A stretch of DNA of 64,000 bases from Rhizobium brockwellii. GTDB lineage: Bacteria; Pseudomonadota; Alphaproteobacteria; Rhizobiales; Rhizobiaceae. The notes under the pieces are model-generated. The model had not been told where the DNA came from, did not search any database, and saw nothing but the letters and a program-made list of their open reading frames with translations. This document shows, one piece after another, positions 38,410 to 47,349 of this stretch. Position 1 is the first letter of the stretch, and the number at the start of each line of letters is the position of its first letter. The position numbers were made by a program, and so were the translations under genes. The DNA lies in NCBI RefSeq assembly GCF_000769405.2, contig NZ_CP053441.1, positions 124,001 through 188,000 on the forward strand. Direction: 5' to 3'.

Positions 38410-39348
38410 TTACCGTTTCGCCAATACCGACAAAAAATCGTCCCACTCGCGCTTTGACATCGCAGTATCGGAGTGCTCGACTTTTTCTCCTGCCAGCATC
38501 CGGCGCAGGGCTTTGACGCCCTCGCCTGAGAAAGTCGCCGCGTCGAGGCGGTGTTCGCGAAACGCGGCGTAGGTCAGCGGGACCCATTTCTGCAGAACGT
38601 CCAAAATGACGTCGGCGTAAACTCTGATCTCGTACTGCGCGTGGGAATCAGCGCGAAGGCGAAGGAAATTCATAAGATTGTGGAGGTCGGTCTTCCAGTA
38701 CCACTGGGTGTAGAAGTTTAGCGAAAGGTTCATGCGCGCAAGCTCACGAGCCAACCCTTGCCTGTCCTCATCAATTCTTTCGCCAGTCTCATCATGGTTT
38801 AGCATGTCCAAATAGTGGTCATACGATCGTTGGGAATCTTCTTTTAGCAGCTCGAGAATGTGTTTGGCTTCCGCCGGACCAACGACGTTACCACGACCCT
38901 GCCGGTTTTGTACCGACTGGGCAGCCAGCTGCTCCGGTGCAGGTAGGTAGAACTCACGGTCGAGGATTGAATAGCGAGCGGAGTATTCGTTGACGTTCGC
39001 CATTCGGTGGCGGATCCATTGGCGGGCAACGAAGATCGGCATCTTCACATGAAGCTTGATCTCGGCCATTTCGAACGGAGTCGTGTGCCAATGACGTAGC
39101 AAGTAGTTGATGAGGCCACGATCTTCATTGACTTGTCGCGTACCGCGGCCGTAGGAGACCCGTGCTGCCTGAACAACAGCGCTATCGTCGCCCATATAGT
39201 CAATAACCCGGACGAAACCGTGGTCGAGTACTGGGATCGCCTCATAAAGTATTTCTTCCAGGCCGGGAGCTACTATTCTCCTGGTGGGTGCTGTGGCTTC
39301 GCGCGACTGCTGGATTTGGAGCTTTTGTTCGTCCGAGAGCGTGCTCAT
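38410..39348 (-). CDS. thyX: FAD-dependent thymidylate synthase ThyX
   Basis: 312 aa. The ThyX signature RHR-x7-S is present (R113, H114, R115, S123 in [11 protein letters not shown]), as are [10 protein letters not shown] (85-94) and NEYSARYS. ThyX methylates dUMP to dTMP using methylene-tetrahydrofolate, FAD and NADPH. It is somewhat longer than many ThyX proteins, with extra residues at both ends. It heads a three-gene unit in accessory DNA with a GHKL ATPase and a PRTase-like protein, an unusual setting for a housekeeping enzyme. It may serve the neighbouring system or be a spare synthase. Confidence 0.88.
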   Translation of the reverse strand: MSTLSDEQKLQIQQSREATAPTRRIVAPGLEEILYEAIPVLDHGFVRVIDYMGDDSAVVQAARVSYGRGTRQVNEDRGLINYLLRHWHTTPFEMAEIKLHVKMPIFVARQWIRHRMANVNEYSARYSILDREFYLPAPEQLAAQSVQNRQGRGNVVGPAEAKHILELLKEDSQRSYDHYLDMLNHDETGERIDEDRQGLARELARMNLSLNFYTQWYWKTDLHNLMNFLRLRADSHAQYEIRVYADVILDVLQKWVPLTYAAFREHRLDAATFSGEGVKALRRMLAGEKVEHSDTAMSKREWDDFLSVLAKR

Positions 39349-39392
39349 ATGCTATCCTCGCGTGCCTATTTTTGGAAAATTGTCTCGGCTCC

Positions 39393-39418
39393 AAACCGAT
39401 TTGAAACGTAACCGGTTT
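39393..39418. promoter_or_regulatory. Inverted repeat upstream of thyX
   Basis: AAACCG and CGGTTT arms 14 bases apart, 45 to 70 bases upstream of the thyX start, in an AT-rich stretch within the otherwise geneless 39349-39633. Possible operator for the thyX operon; short arms keep the confidence low. Confidence 0.3.
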
Positions 39419-39633
39419 TATCCATGTGGTGCAAACAAATGGTTGACGCCAGGGAACTGCGATTAAGTCCAAGCCACCCCGTCTCAGGGTGCCTATGTCG
39501 ATTTCCGCGGCCGATTTTTCGGTCGCTGTCGTTAGCTGACTTGCGCGAATGAGCACCTTTTCTCGTCTCCCGCCGCAAAGAAATCACCGGGTGATAGACG
39601 CTCGCACTCGCCGCATCTCCCTATACACAGCAC

Positions 39634-40446
39634 TTACACCGCCGCACTAAAATCCGCCGCCAGCACCGCATCCTTGAGCGCCCGCGAATACTCATGCTGC
39701 GGATTATCCAACACGGCCCGCGCCTGTCCGCGCTCGACGATTTCGCCTTTGCGCATGATGATGATGTTGTCGCTGATGTAATAGGCGGTGGCGAGGTCGT
39801 GGGTGATGTAGACGATGGAAAGACCGAGCTCGTTTTTCAAGCGGCCGAAGAGGTTGACGATCGCCATGCGCAGCGATGCGTCGACCATGGAGACCGGTTC
39901 GTCGGCCACCAGCAGGCGGGGTTGCGGGATCAGCGCGCGGGCGATGGCGACGCGCTGGAGCTGGCCGCCGGATAGTTCGTGGGGAAACCGGCCTTTCACT
40001 TCTTCAAGGGTCAGGCCGACATGGACGAGGGCTGCATCCGCCATCTTCTCCGCCTGCTCTCGGTCCGGCCGGTTTCCCGAGAACGAAAAATTGCGGGCGG
40101 TCTCGAAGAGATAACGATCGACCCGTTTCAGCGGATTGAAGGCTTCGAAGGGGTTCTGCAGAACCGGTTGGACCTCCTTCATGAAAGCCTTGCGTTCGGA
40201 TCGGCTATGGATGGCGACGGTCCTGCCGCTGAATTGAAGCTCGCCTTCCGTCGGTTCGGTCTGGCCGAGGATCATCGCCGCGATCGTCGATTTTCCCGAG
40301 CCGGATTCTCCGACGATCGAGAGGATCTCCGGCTCCGCTCCGAGTTCGAAGCTGACGTCCTTGACCGCCGTGATCAGCCGCCGGCCAAGCATGCCGCCCT
40401 GCCGGTAGACTTTCGTGACATGCGAGAGGCTAAGAAGAGCGCTCAA
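39634..40446 (-). CDS. ABC transporter ATP-binding protein, DppF/OppF type (insertion target)
   Basis: 270 aa. Walker A GESGSGKS, Q-loop VLQNPFEAFNPL, signature LSGGQLQR, Walker [11 protein letters not shown] and switch histidine in [10 protein letters not shown]. Start chosen as TTG 40446, overlapping the upstream stop (TTGA), because no ATG fits and an alternative at 40473 lies deep in the neighbour. Second ATPase of the arabino-oligosaccharide importer. Its last 149 or so codons are duplicated at 32002-32449 and its last 30 at 28284-28380, so this gene's 3' end looks like an insertion hotspot. Confidence 0.85.
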   Translation of the reverse strand: MSALLSLSHVTKVYRQGGMLGRRLITAVKDVSFELGAEPEILSIVGESGSGKSTIAAMILGQTEPTEGELQFSGRTVAIHSRSERKAFMKEVQPVLQNPFEAFNPLKRVDRYLFETARNFSFSGNRPDREQAEKMADAALVHVGLTLEEVKGRFPHELSGGQLQRVAIARALIPQPRLLVADEPVSMVDASLRMAIVNLFGRLKNELGLSIVYITHDLATAYYISDNIIIMRKGEIVERGQARAVLDNPQHEYSRALKDAVLAADFSAAV

Positions 40447-41432
40447 ACCTGATCTCCCGTAACGGCAAAACACGCCACGCGCCGCTGCGGCTCGACGGTG
40501 ACGAGCGGCGGAACCTTCTGCGAGCAGATCTCCATGCGCTTCGGACAGCGCGGGTGAAACCGGCAGCCCTCCGGCGGCATGGCGAGGTTCGGCGGCCGCC
40601 CCTCCAGCGAAGGGCGAGCCGTCGCATCGCCGATGCGCGGCAGGCTGCCGACGAGGTGCTGCGTATAGGGGTGGAGCGGTTTGTTGAAGAGTTTGGCGGT
40701 CGGCGCTTCCTCGACGAGACGCCCGGCATAGACAATGCCGATGCGGTCGGAGACCGTCGCGTGAACCCCCATATCATGGGTGACGAACAGGAAGGACGAG
40801 CCCATCTCGCGCTGGATCTCGCGGATCATCGACAGCACGTCGCGCTGAACGATGACGTCGAGCGCGGTCGTCGGTTCGTCGGCGATGATGAATTCCGGCG
40901 TCAGGATAGTCGCCAGCGCAATGGTCATGCGCTGGCGCATGCCGCCCGACAGTTCGTGGGGATAGGCATCGAGCAGATGCGGATCCAGCTTCAGCCGCTG
41001 CAGATGGGTTGCGACCCTTTCGAGAAAGACCGGGCCGCTGACCTTCATGTGGCGAAAGGCGAAATCGGTGAAGGAATGACGGATCCGGCGCACCGGATTG
41101 AGCACATTCATCGAGCCCTGCATGATATAGGACAGATGCTTCCATCGCAGCGCCAGCCGATCCTCCGGCTTCATCGCGTAGATATCCTGGGTGCCGCCGT
41201 CGAAATGGAATGTCACCTTCCCGGACACGACCCTCAGCGGCGGCCGGATCGCGCCGGCGATGGTCTTGATCAAGGTCGTCTTGCCGCTGCTCGATTCACC
41301 GGCAACGCCATAGACCTCACCGCGGGCAATCGTCAGGCTGATATCGTCGACGGCGCGCACCTCGCGATCGACGCCGTAGAGGAAGGCACGGTAATAGGCT
41401 TTCAGGTTCTCAATTTCGACCAGAGGATCCAT
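40443..41432 (-). CDS. ABC transporter ATP-binding protein, DppD/OppD type
   Basis: 329 aa. Walker A GESSSGKT, signature LSGGMRQR, Walker [11 protein letters not shown], switch histidine in VTHDMGVHA. The C-terminal oligopeptide/dipeptide ABC domain includes CRFHPRCPKRMEIC, a cysteine motif typical of DppD/OppD proteins. It starts one base after the upstream permease stop and overlaps the next ATPase by TTGA. Works with the downstream ATPase as a heterodimer. Confidence 0.87.
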   Translation of the reverse strand: MDPLVEIENLKAYYRAFLYGVDREVRAVDDISLTIARGEVYGVAGESSSGKTTLIKTIAGAIRPPLRVVSGKVTFHFDGGTQDIYAMKPEDRLALRWKHLSYIMQGSMNVLNPVRRIRHSFTDFAFRHMKVSGPVFLERVATHLQRLKLDPHLLDAYPHELSGGMRQRMTIALATILTPEFIIADEPTTALDVIVQRDVLSMIREIQREMGSSFLFVTHDMGVHATVSDRIGIVYAGRLVEEAPTAKLFNKPLHPYTQHLVGSLPRIGDATARPSLEGRPPNLAMPPEGCRFHPRCPKRMEICSQKVPPLVTVEPQRRVACFAVTGDQV

Positions 41433-41433
41433 A

Positions 41434-42291
41434 CTAATTTCCCATCCGGTTCAGCCGGCTGCGCGGATCATTGTATTCGTTCATCGACATGGACAGCAGG
41501 AAGAGCGCCAGGAAGAGGACGACGATGACGGCGACGGGGGCGGCCACCCACCACCATATACCTGATATCAGCGCCGAATGCGCATTGGCCCAATAGATCA
41601 TCATGCCCATGGTCGGCGTCTCGATATCGGTGAAGCCCAGCACCGATAGGGTGATCTCCATGCCGATCGACCAGATCATGTTGTTCATCGTGGTGGCAAA
41701 GACGATCGGCAGAACATAGGGCAAGTGCTCCTCGACGAGGATCTTGCGCATGCTCATGCCGGAATAGACGCTCTGGGTGGTGAAGGACCTCGTCTTCAGG
41801 CTGATCGCCACCGAACGAATGAGGCGTGCATCATAGGACCACCCGAGCGCGGCCATGATGAGGATCAGCGCGGTCCAGGTCATGCTGTCCTTCAGCACGA
41901 AATAGAACAGGATCAGCAGCGGAAATTGCGGGATGACCATGACGCTGTCGTTGATGGCCATCAGCACCCGGTCGACCGCGCCGCCGGCATAACCGGCGAC
42001 AAGGCCGACGACCAGCGAGATGATGCGTGAAATGAAGGCGACGCCAATGCCGAAAAACAGGGTGTTGCGAAGCGCGGTCGTCAGCTGCCAGAAAACGTCC
42101 TGGCCGCGCGACGTCGTGCCGAGCCAATAGTCGCCATCCGGCGGCATGTCAGGCGGCAGAAGATAGATGTCGGTCGCGCCGTAAGGCGAGAAATAGGACA
42201 CCACTATTATTGCCACGATGACGGCAAAGAGCAGCAGGCCGCAGAGGAATTCCATATTCTGGCGCGCGAGGTCGCGGACGATCGTAAACAT
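41434..42291 (-). CDS. ABC transporter permease, DppC/OppC type
   Basis: 285 aa. N-terminal helix (about 16-36), short periplasmic segment with WLGTTSRGQDVFWQL, then the BPD_transp_1 core of about five helices. The usual EAA loop is modified (FTTQSVYSGMSMRKILVEEH). It lies three bases after the DppB-type gene. Confidence 0.85.
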   Translation of the reverse strand: MFTIVRDLARQNMEFLCGLLLFAVIVAIIVVSYFSPYGATDIYLLPPDMPPDGDYWLGTTSRGQDVFWQLTTALRNTLFFGIGVAFISRIISLVVGLVAGYAGGAVDRVLMAINDSVMVIPQFPLLILFYFVLKDSMTWTALILIMAALGWSYDARLIRSVAISLKTRSFTTQSVYSGMSMRKILVEEHLPYVLPIVFATTMNNMIWSIGMEITLSVLGFTDIETPTMGMMIYWANAHSALISGIWWWVAAPVAVIVVLFLALFLLSMSMNEYNDPRSRLNRMGN

Positions 42292-42294
42292 GCT

Positions 42295-43299
42295 CTATTC
42301 CACCTTGATGCGCGGGTCGATCAGCGGGCTCAGAATGTCGATGATGAAGACGGCGGCGGCGACGCCGACGATCGACAATGCGCTGAGGCCGAGCACCAGG
42401 CTGTAGTCGCCGGCATGCACTGCTTCGATCAGCAGGTTGCCGATGCCCGGATAGCCGAAGACGATTTCGGTAATGACCGTGCCGTTGAAGATCGCGCCGA
42501 GCGACATGGCAAGCCCGGTGAACTGCGGCACCATGGCATTGCGGGCGATGTAGGAGCGCAGGATCTTTCGCTTCGGAACGCCGCCAAGCTCGGCGAAGAC
42601 GACGTAATCCTCGGTGATGATGTTGGAAACGAGCGCGCGCATGCCGATCAGCCAGCTGCCGGCGCCGACCATGATCAGCGACAAGGCCGGCAGGATCGAG
42701 TGTTTCAGGATATCGAAGACCAGGGCAAAGGAGAGGTCCAGATTGGCGTTCATCTCATAGCCGCCATTGATCGGCAGCACCGGCCAGAGATAGCCGAAGA
42801 CAATCAGAAGCACGAAGGCCAGAATGTAATAGGGAATGGGAAGTAGCGCGATGAAGACGAGGCTGACGGCCTTCAGCACCATATCCTTGCGGTAATAGCC
42901 GGCGAGTGCGCCGATCGCATTGCCGAGCACGAAAGTGATCAGCGTCGACACCGTCATCAGACCGATGGTCCAGGGCAGGGACCGCAGGATGATGGTGGAA
43001 ACGGGCGTGGGAAAAGCCGATAGCGAGGGACCGAGATCACCGGTCGCTAGCCGAAGCCAGAAATGCAGGTATTGCTGCCAGATCGAACCCTCCATGCCGT
43101 AAAGCTCGCGAAGCGACTGACGCATCAGTTCGATCGCATTCGGATCGGACTGCCCCATCTGGGTGATGGCGCCTATGCTTTCTTCGACCGGATCGATCGG
43201 GGTCAGGTGGGTGACGAAGAATGTTATCGTCACGCCAAGAAATACAACGAGCAGAAACTGACCGAACCGCTTCAGCACAAAGATCAGATAGGACGTCAT
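42295..43299 (-). CDS. ABC transporter permease, DppB/OppB type
   Basis: 334 aa. Starts MTSYLIFVLKRFGQFLLVVF, with about six helices and the EAA loop YVVFAELGGVPKRKILRSYI. Inner-membrane partner of the DppC-type permease. It is separated from the binding-protein gene by 113 bp that hold two hairpins, as in the agp operon. Confidence 0.85.
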   Translation of the reverse strand: MTSYLIFVLKRFGQFLLVVFLGVTITFFVTHLTPIDPVEESIGAITQMGQSDPNAIELMRQSLRELYGMEGSIWQQYLHFWLRLATGDLGPSLSAFPTPVSTIILRSLPWTIGLMTVSTLITFVLGNAIGALAGYYRKDMVLKAVSLVFIALLPIPYYILAFVLLIVFGYLWPVLPINGGYEMNANLDLSFALVFDILKHSILPALSLIMVGAGSWLIGMRALVSNIITEDYVVFAELGGVPKRKILRSYIARNAMVPQFTGLAMSLGAIFNGTVITEIVFGYPGIGNLLIEAVHAGDYSLVLGLSALSIVGVAAAVFIIDILSPLIDPRIKVE

Positions 43300-43344
43300 A
43301 GGGCGGTGGTTCCTCTCTGGTTCCCTTCATCAAGTGGAAAGGAT

Positions 43345-43402
43345 CGACGGACATGCCACATGCCCGTCGATTAGGAGGCCGGCGCGCAACACTCGCGCCG
43401 GC
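43345..43402 (-). promoter_or_regulatory. Two hairpins behind the binding-protein gene
   Basis: On the minus strand, first GCCGGCGCG / CGCGCCGGC (43378-43402, perfect 9-bp arms), then CGACGGGCATG / CATGTCCGTCG (43345-43369, one mismatch). No T-run follows. Likely 3'-end stabilisers for the binding-protein message, with partial read-through to the permease genes (inference from position). Confidence 0.55.
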
Positions 43403-43412
43403 GTTGGGAGGA

Positions 43413-45317
43413 TTATTTCGGTTGTGCCGGCTTCAGCTTGACCATCATCAGCCTGGAGTTTGCCCAATTCGGCACCGGATCGGTATAGGGATCCGATATC
43501 GTCGGATAACCGGTCCAATAGGTCGTATCCATCGAGGTGAAGACGTTATACGACATCAGCGGGATCGTCGGCATTTCGCGGGCGACCAGCTTCAGATAAT
43601 CCTTGCCGAGCTCGACGCCCTTCGGATCGTCGGCGCTGATGCCGCGGATGCTTTCGATGATCTTGTCGAGCTCCGGATTGCTCCAGCGCTGCCAGTTGCG
43701 CGGCGGCTGATTGTCACCCTTCTTGGCCACGAACTGCGAATGCCAGCTATCGAGGAAGAACGACAGGTCGGGGTCGCCGCCCCAGGTTTCGACGCTCCAG
43801 GCAATCGCCACCTGGAAATCGCCGGGCTGTAGCGCCGTCTGCCATAGTTTCGCGGCCGGCACGGCTTTGGCGTCGATGCCGAATGCCGCCCATTGCTGTG
43901 CGATCAGCGTCCCGGCGCGGGTGAAGACCGAGCGTGTGTCGCCTTCCACCGTCATCCGGATCTTGAAGGGCTGTCCATCAGGGGTCAGCCATTTGCCGCC
44001 GGATTTCTTGAAGCCTGCCTTCTCCAGCAGTTCGCCGGCAGCCTTCGGATCCGGTTTCCACCAGCCATAGCCGAAGGCACCGCTGATTGCCTCCGGGTCG
44101 GTCGGGATCTGGTCCTTGAACTTCGGCTGCTTGCGCAGGATATCGGCGGTCTGTTGCCCGACCGTCGGGTCATAAGGCTTGATCTTGCTCTTGCCGGTAT
44201 CGATCTCGAAATTCTTCAGCCAATCCTGCATTGGCGCCTGATAGTCCTTCATCGTGGCCGCCGTCGGCGGCACGCCGAGCGCCGAAAGCGTCGCTGCCCC
44301 GCGATAGCTCGCCATATCAACCGCCTTGATGTCGATCAGCAGGGCAAGCGCCCAGCGTACATCGGCGCTGTCGAAGGGCGGATTCTGGGTGTTGAAGATC
44401 ACGGCCGGAAGCGTCGGGTCCGGATGGGCGAAGGGGAAGCCCGGGAACCAGGTTTCGATCGTCTTGGATTTTTCCTTCAGCGTGAACATGCCCTCAGGCG
44501 TGTTGTCGTGAATGATATCGAGATTATGCTCGAGCTGAGCGATGGTGCGTTTATCCGGCGGGCCGGGATCGGCATAGGTTACATATTTCGGGGCCGGCTC
44601 GCCGAAGCGGGCAAGCGAGGTGCGCTGCCAGTCGTCGCGCTTCTCCCAGGTATACCACTTGCCCTGGGGGTCGAAGGACTTGAGCTTGTAGGCGCCGAGC
44701 GAAACGGGATTGGCGAAATCATAACGAAGCGGATCTTCGACTTTCTCGAAGACATGCTTGGGCATGATCCAGGCGCCGTTCCAGCGAACGGTGAAGATGG
44801 CATGGAAGCGCGAATTGGGCTTCTTCAGCTTGAACACCACAGTCGAGGGGTCGGTCGCCTCGACGCTTGCAACCTGCACCGAGAAAGCAGCACTCCAGAC
44901 CATGCCGGGATGATCCATCTGCGTCTTGACGGTATAGACCACGTCGTCTGCCGTGAACTCCACGCCGTCGCTCCAGAAGAGCCCCTTGCGCAGTTTCACG
45001 GTCATCTCGGTGAAGTCGGCATTATATTGCGGCTTGTCGGCAGCCAGCGAATTGTCCCAGGTCGCGCCGCCAAGTCCTTGTTCGGGGTCGATATACCAGA
45101 GCGTATCCATGGTCAGCTGCTGCAGGCCGGTCGAAACGCCGCCGCCGCCATTGACCCAGATGTTGAACCAGCCGGGATTTTTGATCGTCCCTTCCGGATT
45201 TTCGACGATGAGCGTCTCCTTGCGCGGCAAGGAGGTGTAGTCATCGGCCTTGGCCGTGGCTGTCAGGCCGAGTGCGGCCAGCGCGACGCCAAATGCGAGC
45301 CTCTTCCACTGTTGCAT
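43413..45317 (-). CDS. Periplasmic oligosaccharide-binding protein (SBP family 5)
   Basis: 634 aa. Sec signal peptide (about 1-24, ending TAKA-DD) and a long SBP_bac_5 body (KLRKGLFWSDGVEFTADDVVY). ATG 45317 follows AGGGAGGAGTTC; the in-frame extension to 45371 has no ribosome site. It heads the importer genes and follows the GH51 gene, so the ligand is probably an arabinose-containing oligosaccharide from plant cell walls rather than a peptide. Confidence 0.8.
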   Translation of the reverse strand: MQQWKRLAFGVALAALGLTATAKADDYTSLPRKETLIVENPEGTIKNPGWFNIWVNGGGGVSTGLQQLTMDTLWYIDPEQGLGGATWDNSLAADKPQYNADFTEMTVKLRKGLFWSDGVEFTADDVVYTVKTQMDHPGMVWSAAFSVQVASVEATDPSTVVFKLKKPNSRFHAIFTVRWNGAWIMPKHVFEKVEDPLRYDFANPVSLGAYKLKSFDPQGKWYTWEKRDDWQRTSLARFGEPAPKYVTYADPGPPDKRTIAQLEHNLDIIHDNTPEGMFTLKEKSKTIETWFPGFPFAHPDPTLPAVIFNTQNPPFDSADVRWALALLIDIKAVDMASYRGAATLSALGVPPTAATMKDYQAPMQDWLKNFEIDTGKSKIKPYDPTVGQQTADILRKQPKFKDQIPTDPEAISGAFGYGWWKPDPKAAGELLEKAGFKKSGGKWLTPDGQPFKIRMTVEGDTRSVFTRAGTLIAQQWAAFGIDAKAVPAAKLWQTALQPGDFQVAIAWSVETWGGDPDLSFFLDSWHSQFVAKKGDNQPPRNWQRWSNPELDKIIESIRGISADDPKGVELGKDYLKLVAREMPTIPLMSYNVFTSMDTTYWTGYPTISDPYTDPVPNWANSRLMMVKLKPAQPK

Positions 45318-45480
45318 GAACTCCTCCCTAGAAAGCGACGATACGGCGGCCGCAAGGGCACGCATGGGCACGTCGCGGTTGTCGGTTCGCAGAAGCGTCA
45401 GGACTTGAACAGTCAGGTCCGGGACCTCAGTGAACCATCTCTCCGGCTCCCTGCCTCCTCGCAGCGAGCCGAATATCCCA

Positions 45481-45592
45481 GAGCATAATGCCGAAAAGTG
45501 TCAGCGGTTTTCGGACGACATCATGCTCTAACTCTTTAATTTAGAACAGGATTCAGATTTTAGGCCGCCCCGGCCTAAAATCATCCTGTTCT
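45481..45592. repeat. Two adjacent palindromic repeats
   Basis: First unit 45481-45530: arms AGAGCATAATG / CATCATGCTCT around CCGAAAA / TTTTCGG. Second unit 45543-45592: arms AGAACAGGAT / ATCCTGTTCT around ATTTTAGGCCG / CGGCCTAAAAT. They fill the 313-bp gap between the GH51 and binding-protein genes, inside what is probably one operon. RIME-like. Confidence 0.65.
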
Positions 45593-45630
45593 AGCCGGGG
45601 GCGCCCGAATGGGCTACCCGGCGCTAGCTG

Positions 45631-47139
45631 TCACACCGACAGCCGGATGACGTTGTAGGAGAACGGCTTCAACGCCGCCCGCAGCCGTCCATCCTCGATC
45701 TTTCCACTCTCGACATTGACGGGGGCGACCGTCTTCGGCCGCGCTGCCGTATTGACGGCCCCGAGGTCGCCGTGGGTCATCTCCACCTGCTCGACCACCC
45801 GGGCATCTCCGAAGCCTTCCAGCCGCACATCGAGATCGAGCGCCGTGCTCGGATGGCGGTTGACGGCAAAGAAGGTCAGCGTCTTGCCGTCTTCGGAATG
45901 GACTGCCGATACGTCGAGATAGGGGACGTCGTTCTCCTCGTCGCTGTCATAGGTCGGGCCATCGACGACCAGCTGCAGCGCCGTTCCACGGCCATATCTG
46001 GAGGTGTAGTAGAAGGGGTAATAGATGGTCTGGCGCCATGCCGCACCGCCATCCTCGGTCATGATCGGGGCAATGACGTTGACGAGCTGCGCGATGCAGG
46101 CGATGCGCACCCGGTCGGAGCGCCGGATGAAGGTGTTGAGGATGCCGCCGACCTGCAGCACGTCCTCGAAATTATAGATGTCTTCCAAGAGATGCGGCGC
46201 ATCCGGCCATTCGTCGCGCGCCAGGATCTCCTTGTCCTGCTGGTTGGAATGATACCAGACATTCCATTCGTCGAAGGAAATGCCGATCGTCTTCTTCGAG
46301 CGTTTTTTCGCCTTGATGTAGTCGATCACGCCGCCGATCGTGGTGATGTAGCGGTCGAGCTTCGTTGCGCGGGCGAGATAGTTGAGCGTGTTTTTCTCGC
46401 GGTTGGCGAAATACATATGCAGCGAGATATGGTCGGCGCTGTCGTAGCACTGCTCGAGGACCTGGGCCTCCCACTCGGGATAGGTCTTCATGTCGGAATT
46501 GGACGAGCCGCAGACCACGAGCTCGAGCGACTTGTCGAAGCCGCGCATGGCTTTGGCCGTCTCATCCGCCAGCCGGCCATATTCATAGGCCGACTTGTGG
46601 CCGACCTGCCAGGGACCATCCATCTCGTTGCCGAGGCACCACAATTTGACATCGTGCGGATTGGACCAGCCGTGCTTGCGGCGCAGATCAGACCAGTAGG
46701 TGCCGCCCGGATGATTGCAATATTCGAGGAAATTGCGGGCGGCATCCAGGCCGCGTGATCCGAGATTGACGGCGAGCATCGGCTTGGTATTCGCCTTCTT
46801 GCACCAGTCGACGAATTCGTTGACGCCGATCTGATTGGCTTCGCGGGTGCGCCAGGCAAGGTCGAGGCGAACCGGGCGCTCGGCACGCGGGCCAACGCCG
46901 TCTTCCCAATTATAGGCCGAGACGAAGTTGCCGCCGGGATAACGGCAGTATGGCGTGTCGAGATCACGGACGAGATCAAGGACATCCTGGCGGAATCCGT
47001 CCTCATCGGCCGTCGGGTGACCGGGCTCATAAATGCCCCCGTAGATCGCCCTGCCGAGATGCTCGAGAAATGAACTGTAGAGCCTGGAATCAATGGTCGC
47101 GATGCGGAAATCGCGGTGAACCACAACGTTCGTCTTCAA
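45631..47139 (-). CDS. Alpha-L-arabinofuranosidase, glycoside hydrolase family 51
   Basis: 502 aa, the usual length for bacterial GH51 enzymes. Catalytic acid/base E172 in LGNEMDG and nucleophile E291 in SFDEWNVWY; N-terminal EHLGRAIYGGIYEPGH and RYPGGNF are family landmarks. No signal peptide, so it releases arabinose from short oligosaccharides already imported, fitting the ABC genes downstream. Start ATG 47139 follows GGGAGGATCCGTTGA. The gap to the importer contains repeats but no terminator followed by a T-run. Confidence 0.9.
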   Translation of the reverse strand: MKTNVVVHRDFRIATIDSRLYSSFLEHLGRAIYGGIYEPGHPTADEDGFRQDVLDLVRDLDTPYCRYPGGNFVSAYNWEDGVGPRAERPVRLDLAWRTREANQIGVNEFVDWCKKANTKPMLAVNLGSRGLDAARNFLEYCNHPGGTYWSDLRRKHGWSNPHDVKLWCLGNEMDGPWQVGHKSAYEYGRLADETAKAMRGFDKSLELVVCGSSNSDMKTYPEWEAQVLEQCYDSADHISLHMYFANREKNTLNYLARATKLDRYITTIGGVIDYIKAKKRSKKTIGISFDEWNVWYHSNQQDKEILARDEWPDAPHLLEDIYNFEDVLQVGGILNTFIRRSDRVRIACIAQLVNVIAPIMTEDGGAAWRQTIYYPFYYTSRYGRGTALQLVVDGPTYDSDEENDVPYLDVSAVHSEDGKTLTFFAVNRHPSTALDLDVRLEGFGDARVVEQVEMTHGDLGAVNTAARPKTVAPVNVESGKIEDGRLRAALKPFSYNVIRLSV

Positions 47140-47349
47140 CGGATCCTCCCGTTTATATATCAGATATTTTGTTTTCTTGCCTCTAACTTGATATCAGGAA
47201 TGTTGTTGTGTCAACCAAGTTGCGACTTTAATCATACTAATATGGCTTTCAGAAAAAAATGTTTGATTCCAGTTACTTGGGCGACTTTATCGATCGCCGA
47301 AACTGGAAAGAATTGTGATATTTAAATCAAGATTTCCGATTTCAATTTT

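Larger units (their letters stand above)
32450..39633. mobile_element. Accessory segment B, between ABC-gene copy and intact gene
   Basis: 7.2 kb lying between the 448-bp partial copy and the matching 3' end of the intact ATPase gene, as if inserted at that 3' end. It carries the CHASE-like GGDEF-EAL protein and the thyX / GHKL ATPase / PRTase-like operon. All genes point the same way as the target gene. No integrase seen. Confidence 0.5.

Noticed and set aside
28284..39633. Phage or conjugative element with its own integrase
   Set aside because: No integrase, transposase, relaxase or structural genes recognised in either segment; insertion is inferred only from flanking copies.
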